Shown one piece after another: positions 19,236 to 28,006 of a stretch of DNA of 64,000 bases. Each line of letters begins with the position of its first letter. The stretch's first letter is position 1. The stretch covers positions 2,888,001 to 2,952,000 of the forward strand of contig LR743504.1 of assembly GCA_902712845.1 (NCBI GenBank). The letters run 5' to 3'. A model generated the notes under the pieces. That model had not been told where the DNA came from, searched no databases, and saw only the letters and a program-made list of their open reading frames with translations. The translations under genes were made by a program, and so were the position numbers. This DNA comes from Methylobacterium bullatum (lineage in GTDB: Bacteria > Pseudomonadota > Alphaproteobacteria > Rhizobiales > Beijerinckiaceae).

Positions 19236-20048
19236 TCAGTCGGACTTCGCCCGCGGCGCCGGCAGCATCGCGTCGGTATAACCGGCGAGCCGGTAGACGA
19301 TCAGCCCGATCCATTCCTTGACCACGAGATCGAGGACCAGCAGCCCATCGGAGGCGAAGCTCTTCGGCTTCCACGCGTCGCTCCATCCCACCGTGCGGTA
19401 ATCGACCGGATAGGCCGTCACGTCGAAACCGGCCTGGCGGAAGCAGCCGATGGCGCGCGGCATGTGCCAGGCGGAGGTGACGAGCAACCAGCGTTCACCC
19501 GCAACCGGCTTGACCAGATCGGCCGAGAAGCGCGCGTTCTCATGGGTGTTGCGCGAGCGGTCCTCCAAGATCAGCCGCGTGCGCGGCAGCCCGAGCGAAT
19601 CGGCGAAGCGGCTGACGATCTCGGCTTCCGACGTTCCGTCGGTGCCGAGCAATCCGCTGCCTCCGGAGAAGAGGAGCCGCGCTTGCGGGTAGCGGCGGGC
19701 GAGATCCGCGAAGGCGATAGGCCGCTCGCCGGCATCGTTCACCGAGAGCTGGCCGCGCGCCAGCGTCGTCTGGGTCTCCACCGCGCCACCCAGCACGATC
19801 ACGCCCGTGACCGGTGCGCCGTCCTCCGCGAAGCGCGGAAAGCGGTCTTCGAGGGGCAGGGCGATCCAGGCGGAGAGGGGCAGGAGACCGCCGAGGAAGA
19901 GCCCGGCGAAGCCGAGGAGGGCCAGCCCGCGCCCGAGGCGCGGCGTCCAGCCGCCGAACATCAGGACGCAGCCGAGGAGCCCGATCAGGATGAAGAAGTT
20001 CGAGGGCGTGATGACGAAATAGATCAGTTTCGAGAGCGGAAAGAACAT
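19236..20048 (-). CDS. YdcF/ElyC-like DUF218 membrane protein
   Basis: 270 aa with two N-terminal hydrophobic helices (KLIYFVITPSNFFILIG and GLALLGFAGLFLGG) and a DUF218 domain containing VIVLGGAVE, FSGGSG, EDRSRNTHEN and VTSAWHMPRA. E. coli ElyC, a relative, affects peptidoglycan and enterobacterial common antigen at low temperature; an envelope role is plausible here. ATG 20048 is preferred; the in-frame ATG at 20144 adds 32 residues lacking family character and lies close to the next gene. Confidence 0.88.
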   Translation of the reverse strand: MFFPLSKLIYFVITPSNFFILIGLLGCVLMFGGWTPRLGRGLALLGFAGLFLGGLLPLSAWIALPLEDRFPRFAEDGAPVTGVIVLGGAVETQTTLARGQLSVNDAGERPIAFADLARRYPQARLLFSGGSGLLGTDGTSEAEIVSRFADSLGLPRTRLILEDRSRNTHENARFSADLVKPVAGERWLLVTSAWHMPRAIGCFRQAGFDVTAYPVDYRTVGWSDAWKPKSFASDGLLVLDLVVKEWIGLIVYRLAGYTDAMLPAPRAKSD

Positions 20049-20097
20049 GTCTGGACCCTGAAGCCTCGTATCTGCCGGACGATTCCGCGTGTGTAGG

Positions 20098-21171
20098 TCA
20101 AGCCCGGTCCGGTCTGTCCGCATCCGGCGGGTAGGGGTGCTCATGTCCCTGCGGGTCGGTGACCCGCCAGCCGGCTTCGTCGGCCCCGAGATAGGACGGT
20201 CCCACCGGCACCTTGCCGTGGCCGCCGGGAATATCGAGGACGTAGAGCGGCTGGGCGAGGCCGGACATGCGCCCGCGCAGGCGCCCCATGAGATCGCGCC
20301 CCGCCGCCAATCCGGTGCGCAGGTGGCCGGTGCCCGGCGCGAGATCGCCGTGATGGAGATAATAGGGTTTCACCCGGTTCTCGACGAAGCTCCGCATCAG
20401 GCTCGCGAGGGTCTCCGGGTCGTCGTTGATTCCGGCGAGGAGCACCGTCTGGCTCACCATCGGGATGCCGGCATCGACGAGACGGGCGATGGCGGCTGTC
20501 GCGGCCGGCGTGAATTCGCGCGGATGATTGGCGTGGAGCGCGACATAGACCGCGCCGCCGAAGCGCTTCAGGGCAGCGACGAGATCGTCGTCCACGCGGG
20601 CGGGCTCGACCACCGGCACGCGGGTATGGATGCGCAGGACCTTGACGTGCGGGATGACGGCGAGGGCCTCGGCGATCTGCCCGAGCCGGCGGACGGAGAG
20701 CGCGAACGGGTCGCCGCCGGTGAGGATCACCTCCCAGATCTCCCTCCGGTCAGCGATGTAGGCGAAAGCGGCGGCGAGTTCATCCTCGCTCAGGGTGCCG
20801 AGCCCGTCCGGCCCCACCATCTCGCGGCGGAAGCAGAAGCGGCAATAGACCGGACAGACATGGAGCGGCTTCAGCAGCACCCGGTCGGGATAGCGGTGGA
20901 CGAGGCCCGGAAGCGGCGAATGCGCGGCATCGCCGATCGGGTCCGAATCCTCCTCCGGGCGCGTCACCAGTTCCTCCGCGCGGGGCAGGAACTGACGGGC
21001 GATGGGATCGGCGGGGTCGGTGGGGTCGATGAGTTCGGCCATGTCGGGCGTCAGCGAAACCGCGTATCGCGCCGCCACGGCTTCGAGCGCGGGAAGATCG
21101 GACGTAGCGACGAGCCCGGCTTCGACGAGCTGCGCGGGGGTGCGAAGGGAGCGGGGCAGGGGCCTGTTCAC
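20098..21171 (-). CDS. epmB: EF-P beta-lysylation protein, lysine 2,3-aminomutase (radical SAM)
   Basis: Converts (S)-alpha-lysine to (R)-beta-lysine, which EpmA attaches to EF-P. The 357-aa product has the iron-sulfur motif CPVYCRFC, the radical SAM GGDP motif (TGGDPFALS) and the PLP-lysine region PGGHGKVPVGPSY near the C-terminus. The start is GTG 21171 after GGAGGGAGC and overlaps the epmA stop (GTGA). The same frame stays open far upstream inside epmA, but that portion is not coding. EpmB and EpmA divergent from efp strongly supports this over a catabolic KamA. Confidence 0.93.
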   Translation of the reverse strand: MNRPLPRSLRTPAQLVEAGLVATSDLPALEAVAARYAVSLTPDMAELIDPTDPADPIARQFLPRAEELVTRPEEDSDPIGDAAHSPLPGLVHRYPDRVLLKPLHVCPVYCRFCFRREMVGPDGLGTLSEDELAAAFAYIADRREIWEVILTGGDPFALSVRRLGQIAEALAVIPHVKVLRIHTRVPVVEPARVDDDLVAALKRFGGAVYVALHANHPREFTPAATAAIARLVDAGIPMVSQTVLLAGINDDPETLASLMRSFVENRVKPYYLHHGDLAPGTGHLRTGLAAGRDLMGRLRGRMSGLAQPLYVLDIPGGHGKVPVGPSYLGADEAGWRVTDPQGHEHPYPPDADRPDRA

Positions 21172-22265
21172 GCTCCCTCCCCCATTCCCACCGCTGTCTC
21201 CGCAACCGGCGTCCAGATCACGTCGTCGATGCGCGGCGCGCCCACCGCGAGCATGACCAGCCTGTCGAGGCCCAGCGCGATGCCGCTCGCCTCCGGCATG
21301 ATGGCCAGTGCCGAGAGGAAATCCTCGTCGATCGGGTAGGTCTCGCCGTAGATCCGCGCCTTCTCCGCCATCTCGATCTCGAACCGCCGCCGCTGCTCGT
21401 GCGGGTCGGTGAGTTCGCCGAAGGCGTTGGCGAGCTCGACACCGCAGGCGTAGAGCTCGAACCGCTCCGCCACGCGGGGGTCGCGGGGGCTGGGACGGGC
21501 CAGTGCCGCCTCGCTCACGGGATACTCGTAGAGCAGGGTCGGCCGCCCGTCGCCGAGCTTCGGCTCGATCAGGGCGACGAGGACGCGGCTGAACAGGTCG
21601 GCCCAGGAATCGTCTTCCGCCACCCGCAGGCCGCAGGCGGACACCGCTGCGGCGAGGCCGTCCCTGTCCGTGCCCCCGCCTGGCTCGATCGTCGCCAGGA
21701 GGTCGATGCCGGCACGGCGCCAGAACGCCTCGGCGAGGGTGAGGCGCTCGAAGGCCGCGAAGGGATCGGATTCCCGGCCGCGAAAGCGGAAGGAGCGGAC
21801 CTTCGCCTCGTCGGCTGCCAGCGCCAGGATCTCGGCGCAGTCGCGCATCAAGACCTCGTAGTCCTCGCCGGCCCGGTACCATTCGAGCATGGTGAATTCC
21901 GGATGGTGCAGGGGACCGCGCTCGCGGTTGCGGAACACACGCGCCAGACTGAATAGCCGCATCTCTCCCGCCGCCAGCAGCTTCTTGCAGGCGAATTCCG
22001 GCGAGGTGTGGAGATAGAGCGGGGAGGCGGCCCCGTCATGGCCGATGGCGGAGGTGGCGAAGGCCGAGAGATGGGCCTCGTTGCCGGGCGACACCTGCAG
22101 GGCGGCGGCGTCCACCTCGACGAAGTCGAGGGCCGCGAAATGCCCGCGCAGGGCCGCGACGATGCGGTTTCGCGCCAGAAGCGCCGGTCGGCGGTCGGCA
22201 TGCCGGTGCGGTGCCCACCAGGGCGAGGGAGAACCGGTCACGCCCGCGCGTCCCGTAGCCGGCAC
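21168..22265 (-). CDS. epmA: Elongation factor P--(R)-beta-lysine ligase
   Basis: A truncated class II lysyl-tRNA synthetase homologue that ligates beta-lysine to a Lys of EF-P. The 365-aa product contains class II motifs: motif 2 as RVFRNRERGPLHHPEFTMLE and motif 3 as SGIALGLDRLVML. It lacks the N-terminal anticodon-binding OB domain of LysRS, as expected for EpmA. The first 20-25 residues are poorly conserved; the start at 22265 is the first in-frame codon and might be a little upstream of the true one. It is divergent from efp, 136 bp away. Confidence 0.93.
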   Translation of the reverse strand: MPATGRAGVTGSPSPWWAPHRHADRRPALLARNRIVAALRGHFAALDFVEVDAAALQVSPGNEAHLSAFATSAIGHDGAASPLYLHTSPEFACKKLLAAGEMRLFSLARVFRNRERGPLHHPEFTMLEWYRAGEDYEVLMRDCAEILALAADEAKVRSFRFRGRESDPFAAFERLTLAEAFWRRAGIDLLATIEPGGGTDRDGLAAAVSACGLRVAEDDSWADLFSRVLVALIEPKLGDGRPTLLYEYPVSEAALARPSPRDPRVAERFELYACGVELANAFGELTDPHEQRRRFEIEMAEKARIYGETYPIDEDFLSALAIMPEASGIALGLDRLVMLAVGAPRIDDVIWTPVAETAVGMGEGA

Positions 22266-22401
22266 GTCAAATGCGCATGCCGGCGCCGTGCTGCTGGCAA
22301 CAGGCCGCCGGATAGGTTAGTGGCGGGGCACAGATGTCGCTCCCGTGGGCCGAATCCGCGCCGGGGCATCGCATGTATTGTCTCGAACAGGATCTGACCC
22401 C

Positions 22402-22968
22402 GTGAAGGTGATCGCCTCTACGCTCCGCAAGGGCAACGTCGTCGACAAGGACGGCAAGCTCTACGTCATCTTGACGGTGGAGAACATCCATCCCGGCAAG
22501 GGCACTCCCGTGACGCAGCTCGACATGCGCCGCATCACCGACGGGGTGAAGGTGTCCGAGCGCTACCGCACCACCGAGTCGGTGGAACGCGCCTTCGTGG
22601 AGGACCGCGAGCACACCTTCCTGTACGAGGATGGCGAGGGCTACCACTTCATGAACCCTGAGAACTACGATCAGGTGGCGGTGCCCAAGGACGTCGTCGG
22701 CAGCGCCGCGCCTTACCTTCAGGAGGGCATGAAGGTGATGCTGGCCCTGCACAACGACGTGCCGCTCACGATCGAACTGCCCCAGCGCGTCACCCTCGAG
22801 ATCACCGAGACCGAGCCGGCGATGAAGGGCCAGACGGCCTCTTCCTCCTACAAGCCGGCGATCCTATCCAACGGCGTGCGCACCGCCGTGCCGCCGCATG
22901 TGGCTGTGGGCACCCGCGTGGTCATCCTGACGGAAGACGGTTCCTACGTGGAACGCGCCAAGGATTGA
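22402..22968 (+). CDS. efp: Translation elongation factor P
   Basis: Relieves ribosome stalling at polyproline stretches. The 188-aa product starts at GTG 22402 ([14 protein letters not shown], matching the family start). It carries the modification loop IHPGKGTP, in which Lys33 is the predicted beta-lysylation site. KOW/OB domains of EF-P follow to the C-terminus. The frame is open upstream to 22345 but without resemblance to EF-P. The modifying enzymes EpmA and EpmB are divergent next to it. Confidence 0.97.
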   Translation: MKVIASTLRKGNVVDKDGKLYVILTVENIHPGKGTPVTQLDMRRITDGVKVSERYRTTESVERAFVEDREHTFLYEDGEGYHFMNPENYDQVAVPKDVVGSAAPYLQEGMKVMLALHNDVPLTIELPQRVTLEITETEPAMKGQTASSSYKPAILSNGVRTAVPPHVAVGTRVVILTEDGSYVERAKD

Positions 22969-23025
22969 GGATCAGGGATCCTCGATCACCGTGGATCCCG
23001 GAGGCTCATATTTATCGAAGGCTTG

Positions 23026-23058
23026 GGCACCCGCTTCCTTCGTGAGGCGGGTGCCGTT
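23026..23058 (+). terminator. Possible terminator after efp
   Basis: GGCACCCGCTTC pairs with GAGGCGGGTGCC (one mismatch), with a six-base loop, followed by GTTCGTTC rather than a clean T-run. It lies between convergent efp and the acyltransferase gene. The stem is strong but the tail is weak. Confidence 0.5.
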
Positions 23059-23072
23059 CGTTCAAGGCGGCC

Positions 23073-24110
23073 CTACGGTGAAACAACCGGCCCATCGGCC
23101 GAGTCGTAGCAGGATTGGGACAGAGCCTGGGCCTTCGCCCGCTCCTCCACGTTGAAACTCCGCCCCTTGATCCCCCACAGATTCTCGCGCTGGAGGGCGT
23201 CGGCGACGCAGCGGGCGGCCACCCGACATGTCTGCGCATTGCCCTCGGTCGCCTCGCACTGCGTGCGGTAATCCTGCCGGAATTCGGCCATTCCAGCCTT
23301 CGGATGCGGACCGGTCACGGTCACGACGCCTGTCAGCAGGGCGAGCAGAAGCGGCTGGTGCACGAGATACACCGCGAGGCTGTGACGCCCGGCCAGCGCC
23401 AGCCCCCGCGAGGGGAGCGATCCCGGCCGCCACTGCGACAGGCCACTGCGCATGAAGGCCGGCAAGCCGAGGCGTGCCAGCGCGAGCCCCAAGAGAACCA
23501 GCCCGAACCAAGGAAACAGAGGCACGTAATCGTTGGTGCGGGGCGGCAGCATGCCGAGGCCGAGGAAACTCAGGATCGGATCGTCGAAGACGGCGAGGTG
23601 ATAATCCGGGTTCGCCATGACGGCCGGCGTGGCCAGCGCGACGATGCCGACCACCAGAGCCGCCACCGGCGAAACCCGCAGGAACGGTACGGCGAGCACG
23701 CTCGATACGGCGATGCAGTGCAGGATGCCGAAGAAGATGTAGCTGTCGGGAAAGGCGTAGAGCGTCGCCGCCGTGATGAGGAGGGCGGCGATGCCAATCC
23801 GCGCGAGCCGCAGGAGGAACGCGCGGGGCCGGAGACCGTCCCGGTTCATCAGGACGAGGCCGATGCCGACGAGCACGAGGAACGTGCCGGCGATGAGATG
23901 GGCCGCGACCTTGCCCAGCGGCGCCAGGGCGTAGTTCTCCGGCGTGAGCGCCAGATATCCGAGATCCCACGTGGTGTGGTAGGCGGCCATCGCCAGCAGA
24001 GCGATGCCGCGCGCTGCGTCGATGAGATCGAACCGCCGGGTCTCGCGGAACCGAGTGGAGGACGATGGCACTTCGGAACCGGCGACGGGGCTCGCCGTCG
24101 AAGCGCTCAT
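23073..24110 (-). CDS. DUF1624 / heparan-alpha-glucosaminide N-acetyltransferase-like membrane acyltransferase
   Basis: A 345-aa polytopic protein with about eight hydrophobic segments. The N-terminal RFDLIDAARGIALLAMAAYHTTWDL matches the R-x-x-x-x-D-x-x-R-G-x-A and conserved His pattern of this acyltransferase superfamily. SLAVYLVHQPLLLALL forms the last helix. The C-terminal tail of about 80 residues is soluble with four Cys (RTQCEATEG, QTCRVAARC, SQSCYD), possibly disulfide-linked. Substrate unknown. ATG 24110 is preferred; upstream in-frame sequence to 24347 is Pro/Ala/Arg-rich and not family-like. Confidence 0.85.
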   Translation of the reverse strand: MSASTASPVAGSEVPSSSTRFRETRRFDLIDAARGIALLAMAAYHTTWDLGYLALTPENYALAPLGKVAAHLIAGTFLVLVGIGLVLMNRDGLRPRAFLLRLARIGIAALLITAATLYAFPDSYIFFGILHCIAVSSVLAVPFLRVSPVAALVVGIVALATPAVMANPDYHLAVFDDPILSFLGLGMLPPRTNDYVPLFPWFGLVLLGLALARLGLPAFMRSGLSQWRPGSLPSRGLALAGRHSLAVYLVHQPLLLALLTGVVTVTGPHPKAGMAEFRQDYRTQCEATEGNAQTCRVAARCVADALQRENLWGIKGRSFNVEERAKAQALSQSCYDSADGPVVSP

Positions 24111-24552
24111 GCGCCCGGCCTCGGATGGCGGTGCCGTTCGGAAAGGTGCGAGGAGGGCGGGCGGGGCGAAGGCCCGAACCCGGAAGGGAAGGTCTGGATC
24201 ATCCGCGTTGGCTATCGCCGGTGGTGAGCCCGACGCAAGGGCACCGGCATCGCCGGATCGCCCGTTCGCTCCGGCGCGATGAACAAATGCAGGGCTTCTC
24301 CCCAGATGATGGCGACCGATCGTGATCGGCCGGAACACGATCCGCACTTCGGCAGAAAGGATCCGCGATAGAGGCCCCCGAGAGGATTCGGCGCCGGTGC
24401 CACGTCCCGGACGGTTTGTTGCGCCCGAGCCGATATGCTGAAGAATGTATCAATCGCCGCAGTCGATGTCGGTCAAACGGGCTTCCGCCGGGTTGTGACT
24501 TTGTTAATCTATGGGGCGGATCGCGACGCGTGATTCGGTGTGGGTTGCTTAC
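24111..24552. other. Divergent intergenic region, no gene seen
   Basis: 442 bp between the acyltransferase and cold-shock genes. The part nearest the cold-shock gene is AT-richer (24,490-24,515, TTGTGACTTTGTTAATCTAT) and holds a possible -10 TAATCT with only a weak -35 (TTCCGC) 16 bp before it. I see no convincing ORF, tRNA or repeat. A long 5' leader, common for cold-shock genes, is possible. Confidence 0.4.
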
Positions 24553-25170
24553 ATGTCGGACGATGTCGGATCAGGCCCGCATGGGCTTCACGCCTCGGGG
24601 GAATCGGTCAACGGGCGCAGCACCGATCTCGCCGACGGAGAGGTGCTGCGCCCCCTCGACCTCGTCGAGGTTTCGGGCCGCATCAAGTGGTTCGACGTGT
24701 CGAAAGGGTTCGGTTTCATCCTGCCGGACGACGGCTCCGCCGACGTGCTGGTTCACATCACCTGCCTTCGCCGCGATGGACATCAGGCGGCGAGCGAAGG
24801 CGCACGGATCGTGGTGGAAGCCACCGAGCGGCCGCGTGGCTGGCAGGCTTTCCGGGTGATCTCCCTCGATCAGTCGACGGCGACGCATCCGTCCGAACTC
24901 CCAATGCCCCGCACCCATGTGAGCGTGACGGCGACGAGCGGGCTCGAGACGGCGGTGGTTAAGTGGTTCAACCGTCTGCGCGGATTCGGCTTCCTGAGCC
25001 GTGGCGACGGCTCTCCCGACATCTTCGTCCATATGGAAACGTTGCGTCGCTATGGAATCGCCGAACTGAAGCCCGGCGAGACCGTTCTCGTTCGGTATGG
25101 CGACGGTTCGAAGGGCAAGATGGCGGCCGAGGTTCGGCTTCTGGACGGCGCACTGCCCGCCTCCCACTGA
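24553..25170 (+). CDS. Double cold-shock-domain protein
   Basis: 205 aa with two CSDs. CSD1 (about residues 38-100) contains [17 protein letters not shown] and DVLVHI; CSD2 (about 132-200) contains [15 protein letters not shown] and DIFVHM. These are the RNP1/RNP2 nucleic-acid-binding motifs. A Pro/Ser/Thr linker joins them. Duplicated CSD proteins followed by DUF192 are a familiar alphaproteobacterial layout. The start is ATG 24553 (MSDDVG); an in-frame ATG at 24511 is possible. The RNA-binding role is inferred from the domain. Confidence 0.93.
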   Translation: MSDDVGSGPHGLHASGESVNGRSTDLADGEVLRPLDLVEVSGRIKWFDVSKGFGFILPDDGSADVLVHITCLRRDGHQAASEGARIVVEATERPRGWQAFRVISLDQSTATHPSELPMPRTHVSVTATSGLETAVVKWFNRLRGFGFLSRGDGSPDIFVHMETLRRYGIAELKPGETVLVRYGDGSKGKMAAEVRLLDGALPASH

Positions 25171-25182
25171 CGGAATGACCAC

Positions 25183-25668
25183 GTGACACCGCTCAACGAC
25201 GCCCGCTCGTTCGCGCCCTTGCGCGCGCTCCTGATCCTCTGCGCTATCCTGGCGGGTCTCGGCGCCGCCACCGCTCAGGAGGTCGCGGCGACGGAGCCTC
25301 TGGAAATTGCCAGCAGGGGTACGCGGCACAGCTTTTCCGTCGAGGTGATGCGCGACGACGAATCGCGCTCGCGCGGCCTGATGTTTCGCCGTTCGATGCC
25401 GTCCGAGCACGGCATGCTGTTCGACTTCCGAAAAGTCGAACGCGTCGCCATGTGGATGAAGAACACCTACCTGCCCCTCGACATGCTCTTCATCCGGCCC
25501 GACGGAAGCATCGCCCGGATTGCGTCGAATACCGAGCCCTTGTCGACCAAGGTCATCCCATCGGGTGAACCCGTGCTGGCGGTGCTGGAACTTAATGCCG
25601 GCACGACGGCGAAGCTCGGCATCAAGGCGGGCGACCGGGTCGAGCACACGATGTTCGGAGCCCGCTGA
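25183..25668 (+). CDS. DUF192 family exported protein
   Basis: 161 aa with a signal peptide (LRALLILCAILAGLGAATAQ) and a DUF192 domain: FSVEVMRDDESRSRGLMFR, MLFDF, WMKNTYLPLDMLFI and a C-terminal LGIKAGDRVEH. The family is widespread and of unknown function, and most members are periplasmic. The start is GTG 25183, 12 bp after the cold-shock gene, so the two probably share a transcript. Confidence 0.9.
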   Translation: MTPLNDARSFAPLRALLILCAILAGLGAATAQEVAATEPLEIASRGTRHSFSVEVMRDDESRSRGLMFRRSMPSEHGMLFDFRKVERVAMWMKNTYLPLDMLFIRPDGSIARIASNTEPLSTKVIPSGEPVLAVLELNAGTTAKLGIKAGDRVEHTMFGAR

Positions 25669-25729
25669 TCGGAGCCGATCGGCCTCCCTCACCGTCCCGC
25701 TCCGAGCGAACGCAGCGTGAACAAGCGTC

Positions 25730-25771
25730 TTGACGCCCGTTCGGTTTCCCACCAATGTTCCCTCATTGTTC
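25730..25771 (+). promoter_or_regulatory. Candidate SOS-regulated promoter with alphaproteobacterial LexA box
   Basis: GTTC CCTCATT GTTC at 25757-25771 is an exact GTTC-N7-GTTC direct repeat, the LexA operator of alphaproteobacteria. It overlaps the -10 region of a candidate promoter: TTGACG at 25730-25735, 17 bp, CAATGT at 25753-25758. It lies 55 bp before the ATG of the unknown ORF at 25826. The sequence match is direct; SOS control is inferred. Confidence 0.6.
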
Positions 25772-25825
25772 CATGAATGAGTGAGCCTGCGTCAGCGCGC
25801 TCCTCGAAGGCGGCAGGGGAACGCG

Positions 25826-26287
25826 ATGATCGATCTCGAGGCTTCGAGCGAAGAGGCAGTCCTGTTCGAAAACGCCGACTGGCGCGTGATCGCGGATGGT
25901 CTGGAGCATCGCGGGACCGGATATTTCATCGCGCGCGACGGTTTGGGTCGGCGCTCCGAGACGGGTCTTTGGGAATGGCCGCTCCATCTCGCGGAGAAGA
26001 GCTGGTGCTCCCTGCGCCCCTTTCGTGAAGCCTTCCAGGCGGCCGCCGATCTGTTCGACGTGGAGCGCGACGAGGCACTGGCGCAGTCCTTCGTCACCGG
26101 CTTCGGTCTCCGGATGGGGCAGGGCGGTCAGCCCGGCAGCGAAGGCTTCACCAAGCTGGCGGAACTGGTGCGTCCGAAATCCATAGCCCGGCGGCGGCCC
26201 GCCGCGTCGGATAACCGTCCGTCCCCGCATCGCAATGGTGCCGGTCGCAAGGACGAAGTCGAGACGGTACGCGCGGCCCTGTCCTGA
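25826..26287 (+). CDS. Hypothetical protein behind a LexA box
   Basis: 153 aa, family not recognised. The N-terminal about 105 residues look folded (VLFENADWRVIADGLEHR, TGYFIARD, GLWEWPLHLAEKSWCSLRPF, AADLFDVERDEALAQSF). The last about 40 residues are basic and disordered (RPKSIARRRPAASDNR), which could bind nucleic acid. ATG 25826 has AGGGGA upstream; an open frame from 25781 overlaps the operator region and is less likely. The next gene begins 70 bp downstream. Confidence 0.7.
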   Translation: MIDLEASSEEAVLFENADWRVIADGLEHRGTGYFIARDGLGRRSETGLWEWPLHLAEKSWCSLRPFREAFQAAADLFDVERDEALAQSFVTGFGLRMGQGGQPGSEGFTKLAELVRPKSIARRRPAASDNRPSPHRNGAGRKDEVETVRAALS

Positions 26288-26357
26288 CGTGACCTCTCCG
26301 GGGGATGCTCTAGTTGTCCGAAGACGCGTCGTACGGCGCCGGGCAGGAGAGCATCCC

Positions 26358-27257
26358 ATGGACGATCACGGGACGGACAAGGACCAGCGGAGCAAGGGAC
26401 TGGGCGGCCTCGACGGGCTCGTGGTCCCGCCCTTCTCGCGGCGGGGCTTCGTCATGACGAGCCTCATCGCCGGGTTCACCCTGGCCGAGGCGAACGCGCA
26501 GGCGCAGGTGGTCACGACGGATTCGGCCGGTCTCGTTGCCGGTGAGGTGAAGATTCCGGCGGGCGATGGGCCGATGCCGGGTTATCGGGCAATGCCCGAG
26601 GGGGCGGGTCCGTTTCCCCTGATTCTCGTGATCGAAGAGATTTTCGGGGTTCACGAATACATCAAGGACGTCTGCCGCCGTCTGGCCAAGGTCGGCTATT
26701 GCGCGGTCGCGCCCGAACTCTACGCGCGGCAAGGCGATCTCTCGACGATGACGGACGTGAAAACGATCGTCCGCGACGTCATCCTGAAGACCCCGGACGC
26801 CCAGTGGATCGCGGATCTCGACGCTGCGGCATCCTGGGCCGTCGCCGATTCGAAGGCCGATGCGGGTCGGATCGGCACGATGGGATGGTGTCGCGGAGGA
26901 CGCGGAGCATGGCTCTACGCGGCGCATAGACGCGACCTGAAGGCAGCGGTGGCGTGGTACGGCCCGCTCGGCGGCGACCGCACAGAGCTTCAGCCCAAAA
27001 CGGCGGGAGACGTGGCGACCGATCTCCATGCACCGCTTCTCGCGATCTATGGCGGTGCCGATACGGGTATCCCCGTGGCCAGCGTCGAGGACGCCCGCGA
27101 CCGGGCGAACGCCGCGGGGCGCAGCGTCGAGCTCGTCGTCTTCCCGGAGGCGCCACACGGGTTTCACGCCGATTACCGGCCGAGCTATCGCAAGGACAGC
27201 GCCGAGCAGGGTTGGGCTCGTGCTCTGGCGTTCCTAAAAAGCCACGGGGTCGGGTAA
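26358..27257 (+). CDS. Dienelactone hydrolase-family protein, predicted Tat-exported
   Basis: 299 aa. The N-terminus has a twin-arginine signal (SRRGFVMTSLIAGFTLAEANA, RR near residue 28). The alpha/beta-hydrolase domain carries the dienelactone hydrolase triad: Cys in GWCRGG, Asp in GGADTGIP and His in PEAPHGFHADY. Relatives open cyclic ester lactones; periplasmic versions exist in many alphaproteobacteria with unknown substrates. The start is ATG 26358; the open frame upstream to 26235 is non-conserved. Confidence 0.9.
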   Translation: MDDHGTDKDQRSKGLGGLDGLVVPPFSRRGFVMTSLIAGFTLAEANAQAQVVTTDSAGLVAGEVKIPAGDGPMPGYRAMPEGAGPFPLILVIEEIFGVHEYIKDVCRRLAKVGYCAVAPELYARQGDLSTMTDVKTIVRDVILKTPDAQWIADLDAAASWAVADSKADAGRIGTMGWCRGGRGAWLYAAHRRDLKAAVAWYGPLGGDRTELQPKTAGDVATDLHAPLLAIYGGADTGIPVASVEDARDRANAAGRSVELVVFPEAPHGFHADYRPSYRKDSAEQGWARALAFLKSHGVG

Positions 27258-27493
27258 ATCGTACGGCAATGCGCCGGCGCGAAGAATGGCTCGGCGGGGC
27301 GATCCGGCATCTCCCGCGAGAGCGTTCCCTCTGCTAGAATTGAGAAACCGGCACCTTGATCATGATTTTGCGGCGCGAACCCGCCGAAATTGATGATCCG
27401 AGCGCTGGATCGACACATTGACGGGCAGGACTACATAGCGTTGCTGGGATGGCGGCCGATGCGGCCGTCAGCCCTGAAGAGCGTTCCGGACCC

Positions 27494-27928
27494 ATGAGTG
27501 CTGTGAATCCATCGGGCGCGAAACCGGTGATCCTCGTCGTCGAGGACGAGCCCGACGAGCGATTTCTCGCGGCCGCTTTACTGGAAGAGACCGGCTTCAG
27601 CGTCATCGAGGCGGAAACCGCCGAGCGAGCCTTGGCGATCCTGAACGAGAAGGACGGTGCGGTGAGCGTCGTCTTCTCCGATGTGCGTACCCCCGGTCCC
27701 ATCGGCGGCTTCGAACTCGCCCGGATCATCGGCGTCACCTGGCCCCGTGTGCGGGTCCTGCTGACATCCGGCGATGCCGGCGATCAGCCGAGCGATCTGC
27801 GGGTTTCCGCGACCTTCATCCCAAAGCCGTGGCGGGCGTCGGATATCCTGGCCTGGGTCGAAGAGGCTTCAGGCCGCACGCCCGAGCAAGGGCCGGGCAT
27901 CGACAGGATCGGCGGCAACACCCCGTGA
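27494..27928 (+). CDS. Single-domain response regulator (receiver only)
   Basis: 144 aa consisting of one CheY-like receiver: acidic pair VVEDEPDE, phosphoacceptor Asp in FSDVRTPG, Thr/Ser in LLTSGDA and Lys in FIPKPW. No output domain follows. Stand-alone receivers in alphaproteobacteria often act in phosphorelays or feed the general stress response. The next gene encodes a NepR-like protein, so a link to that pathway is possible. Start at ATG 27494. Confidence 0.9.
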   Translation: MSAVNPSGAKPVILVVEDEPDERFLAAALLEETGFSVIEAETAERALAILNEKDGAVSVVFSDVRTPGPIGGFELARIIGVTWPRVRVLLTSGDAGDQPSDLRVSATFIPKPWRASDILAWVEEASGRTPEQGPGIDRIGGNTP

Positions 27929-27968
27929 CGGCCGTTCAGCAGGTAGCCAAAATTATCCTAGTTTAAAA

Positions 27969-27993
27969 GGAAACTTCTTCGGCTCCAGCCGTT
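27969..27993 (+). promoter_or_regulatory. Candidate EcfG-type (general stress sigma) promoter
   Basis: GGAAA, 16 bases, CGTT (27969-27993) differs at one base from the EcfG consensus GGAAC-N16/17-CGTT. It lies 14-47 bp ahead of possible starts of the NepR-like ORF. The similarity is seen; function is inferred. Confidence 0.45.
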
Positions 27994-28006
27994 GGTTCAT
28001 CGGTCC

